Shown: piece after piece, positions 5,906-7,574 of the stretch
Position numbering within the stretch: the stretch's first letter is position 1
Layout: each line of letters begins with the position of its first letter
NCBI GenBank assembly: GCA_958422845.1
Contig: CATZPU010000047.1
Location: 1 to 7,574 of the forward strand
Length of the DNA: 7,574 nt
Reading direction: 5' to 3'
Source of the DNA: an uncultured Lachnospiraceae bacterium
GTDB lineage: Bacteria; Bacillota; Clostridia; Lachnospirales; Lachnospiraceae
Program-made: the position numbers and the translations under genes
The notes under the pieces: generated by a model
What the model was told of the DNA's origin: nothing
The model's input: only the letters and a program-made list of their open reading frames with translations
The model's database searches: none

Positions 5906-7441
5906 ATGATTACAGTACAGTTAAACCAGGAAAGTTTTCAATATGACGTACATTCGCTCGTAAAAGCATTTTATCCCGAACGGGAGGTGCGCATCGTATG
6001 TACAGAAAAAGAGATGGAGGAAGCACCGGAGAAGGAGACGCAGGAGTCTTTGACGCTGGTGATTTCTTTCGTATCGGGAGAGGAAACAGAGGCGGCTTCC
6101 TCCAAAGAAGGCGCGGATGAAACAAAGAGAGAAGAGGAGTTTTCAAAGATAACCGTGCGCTTTGAAAAAGAGGGCGAAACGACGCTTTCTGACGCGGTAT
6201 CCGTAGACGGGGGCACGCCGCGCAAAGAAGTGAAAAATATCCTGAAGCGTCTTTTATACCGGATGCTCTCAGAATACACGGGACAGAAGCTGCCGTGGGG
6301 GAATCTGACGGGCATCCGTCCGACAAAGATACCGATGGCTCTTTTAGAGCAGGGCTGGAAAAATTCCAAGATCGCACAGTATATGCGCGATACGTATTAC
6401 ACGAGCAATGAAAAGACGTCGCTTGCGATCATGATCGCGAACCGTGAGCGTCATATCTTAAGGGACATCAATTTCAAGGACGGCTACAGTCTGTATGTCG
6501 GGATTCCTTTCTGTCCGAGCATTTGTCTGTACTGCTCTTTTAGTTCCAGTCCGCTGCATTTGTGGAGGGATAAGGTAGACGCATATTTGGATGCGCTGTG
6601 TCGGGAGATCGATTACGCATCAGAGGCGTTTGCGGGAAAAGAGCTGAATACCGTATATATCGGAGGCGGTACGCCGACGACGCTGGAGCCGTACCAGCTG
6701 GAACGGCTGCTTACAAGGCTTGAGCAGCGTTTCTGCTTTGACAGACTGAAAGAATTTACTGTGGAGGCGGGACGGCCTGACAGTATCACGAAGGAGAAGC
6801 TTGAGGTGCTGCGTGCGCACGGCATTTCACGAATATCGATCAATCCGCAGACGATGAATCAGCAGACGCTTGACCTGATCGGCAGGCGCCATACGGTAGA
6901 GCAGACTGTGGATGCGTTTTATCTGGCGCGTGAGCTTGGATTTGACAATATCAATATGGATCTGATCGTCGGGCTTCCCGGTGAGGAGTATGCGCATGTC
7001 GAGCATACGATGCAGGAGATCAAAAAGCTCGATCCGGACAGCATTACCGTCCATTCTCTTGCGGTAAAGCGCGCCGCAAGACTCAGACTGTTTAAGGAAG
7101 AGCACAAAGAAATGACGATGACGAACAATGCGCAGATCATGGATATGACTTCGTCGTATGCCGAAGCATCTAGTCTTTACCCGTATTATCTGTACCGTCA
7201 GAAAAATATGGCGGGCAATTTTGAAAATGTGGGATACGCAAAGGAAGGAAAAGCAGGTATCTACAATATCCTTATCATGGAAGAGCTGCAGAGCATCCTC
7301 GCGCTCGGCGCGGGAGCGTCGACAAAGATGGTATGGGATAAGGACAGGATCGAACGTATTGAAAACGTCAAGGATATAAAAAGCTATATCGAGCGTATTG
7401 ATGAGATGATAGAAAGAAAGAGGGCGGGGCTGCATGAGTGA
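5906..7441 (+). CDS. hemZ: HemZ-family radical SAM protein (coproporphyrinogen dehydrogenase family)
   Basis: A 511-residue radical SAM protein. The iron-sulfur cluster motif is YVGIPFCPSICLYC (197-210), with Cys203, Cys207 and Cys210 as ligands, followed by GGGTPT (253-258) for S-adenosylmethionine binding and VEAGRPDS (286-293), a segment characteristic of HemZ. The 200-residue N-terminal extension ending in LPWGNLTGIRPTK (129-141) is also a HemZ feature and is absent from HemN and HemW. The family is annotated as oxygen-independent coproporphyrinogen III dehydrogenase, in heme synthesis, though many anaerobes carrying it lack the rest of the pathway, so that role is uncertain. Residues about 32-80 are very rich in Glu, Lys and Ser and look like a variable insertion. 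The start lies 5 nt after the preceding stop with no clear ribosome binding site, which suggests translational coupling; the N-terminal MITVQLN sequence fits the family. Its end overlaps the next gene by 8 nt. Confidence 0.9.
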   Translation: MITVQLNQESFQYDVHSLVKAFYPEREVRIVCTEKEMEEAPEKETQESLTLVISFVSGEETEAASSKEGADETKREEEFSKITVRFEKEGETTLSDAVSVDGGTPRKEVKNILKRLLYRMLSEYTGQKLPWGNLTGIRPTKIPMALLEQGWKNSKIAQYMRDTYYTSNEKTSLAIMIANRERHILRDINFKDGYSLYVGIPFCPSICLYCSFSSSPLHLWRDKVDAYLDALCREIDYASEAFAGKELNTVYIGGGTPTTLEPYQLERLLTRLEQRFCFDRLKEFTVEAGRPDSITKEKLEVLRAHGISRISINPQTMNQQTLDLIGRRHTVEQTVDAFYLARELGFDNINMDLIVGLPGEEYAHVEHTMQEIKKLDPDSITVHSLAVKRAARLRLFKEEHKEMTMTNNAQIMDMTSSYAEASSLYPYYLYRQKNMAGNFENVGYAKEGKAGIYNILIMEELQSILALGAGASTKMVWDKDRIERIENVKDIKSYIERIDEMIERKRAGLHE

Positions 7442-7574
7442 GACTTGTCACGAATACAGGAAAAAGTATCGCATTATCCGTCCAAGTGTTGTCAATGAAC
7501 TGGCGCACGGGGCGGCGGTGAGCAATCTCGCATATCTCGTCGGAAAGCAGATGGGATTTTCCAAAGAAGAATGT
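7434..7574 (+). CDS. N-terminus of probable HD-domain phosphohydrolase, cut by window end
   Basis: An open frame of 47 codons starts with ATG at 7434 inside the end of hemZ (8-nt overlap, ATGAGTGA) and continues past the window. A GAGGG site (7420-7424) lies 9 nt upstream within hemZ. The visible part, with IIRPSVVNELAHG (14-26) followed by an amphipathic AVSNLAYLVGKQMGF helix (28-42), resembles the first helices of small HD-superfamily proteins, where the His in the first helix helps bind the metal. The HD pair itself is beyond the edge, so the family call is tentative; the open frame, overlap and ribosome binding site make the gene itself likely. It is probably translationally coupled to hemZ. 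Confidence 0.6.
   Translation, partial: MSETCHEYRKKYRIIRPSVVNELAHGAAVSNLAYLVGKQMGFSKEEC

Noticed and set aside
5169..5906. Minus-strand frame of 245 codons opposite the MBL hydrolase
   Set aside because: It is antisense to a gene with all metal ligands intact, has unusual Arg/His/Cys-rich composition and no initiation signal.
6827..7435. Minus-strand frame of 202 codons opposite hemZ
   Set aside because: It is a shadow of conserved HemZ sequence with no ribosome binding site or recognisable domain.

Overview
The window looks like a chromosomal segment from an anaerobic Firmicute of the class Clostridia, most likely a Lachnospiraceae gut bacterium. The basis is the protein sequences (a long bifunctional Rel, a HemZ-type radical SAM protein, a HAAS/DUF1700 protein), the gene order apt - rel - MBL hydrolase - hemZ - HD protein, strong Gram-positive ribosome binding sites, and a roughly balanced base composition with clostridial-type A/T-rich promoters. 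The assignment is inference from family resemblance. No rRNA marker is present.

Left arm (1-1537, minus strand): a two-gene carbohydrate unit transcribed leftward. A PfkB-family ribokinase-like gene comes first, followed 16 nt later by a SIS-domain sugar-phosphate isomerase of the KpsF/KdsD type, which runs off the window edge. The likely joint role is phosphorylation and isomerisation of a pentose or related sugar. One ribose-contact position of classical RbsK is changed, so the substrate is open.

Divergent control region (1538-1706): 169 bp holding a leftward promoter for the kinase, a 14-bp inverted repeat that could be an operator, and a rightward promoter for the next gene.

Right arm (1707-7574, plus strand): a small HAAS-domain membrane protein (1707-2207); a 156-bp spacer with hairpins and a candidate apt promoter; then a tight run of housekeeping genes. 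These are apt (adenine salvage), rel (bifunctional ppGpp synthetase/hydrolase), a glyoxalase-II-like metallo-hydrolase, hemZ (radical SAM, coproporphyrinogen dehydrogenase family) and the first 47 codons of an HD-domain protein. Gaps after rel are 21 nt, 5 nt and an 8-nt overlap, so these genes are probably co-transcribed and partly translationally coupled. The apt-rel pair joins purine nucleotide salvage to purine alarmone metabolism, a clustering common in Firmicutes.

No mobile element, CRISPR array, RNA gene or obvious horizontally acquired island was seen. I found no convincing novel multi-gene system. The points most worth following are the unpaired HAAS protein, the RNA structure between apt and rel, the repeats around the apt promoter, and the uncertain substrate of the kinase/isomerase pair.
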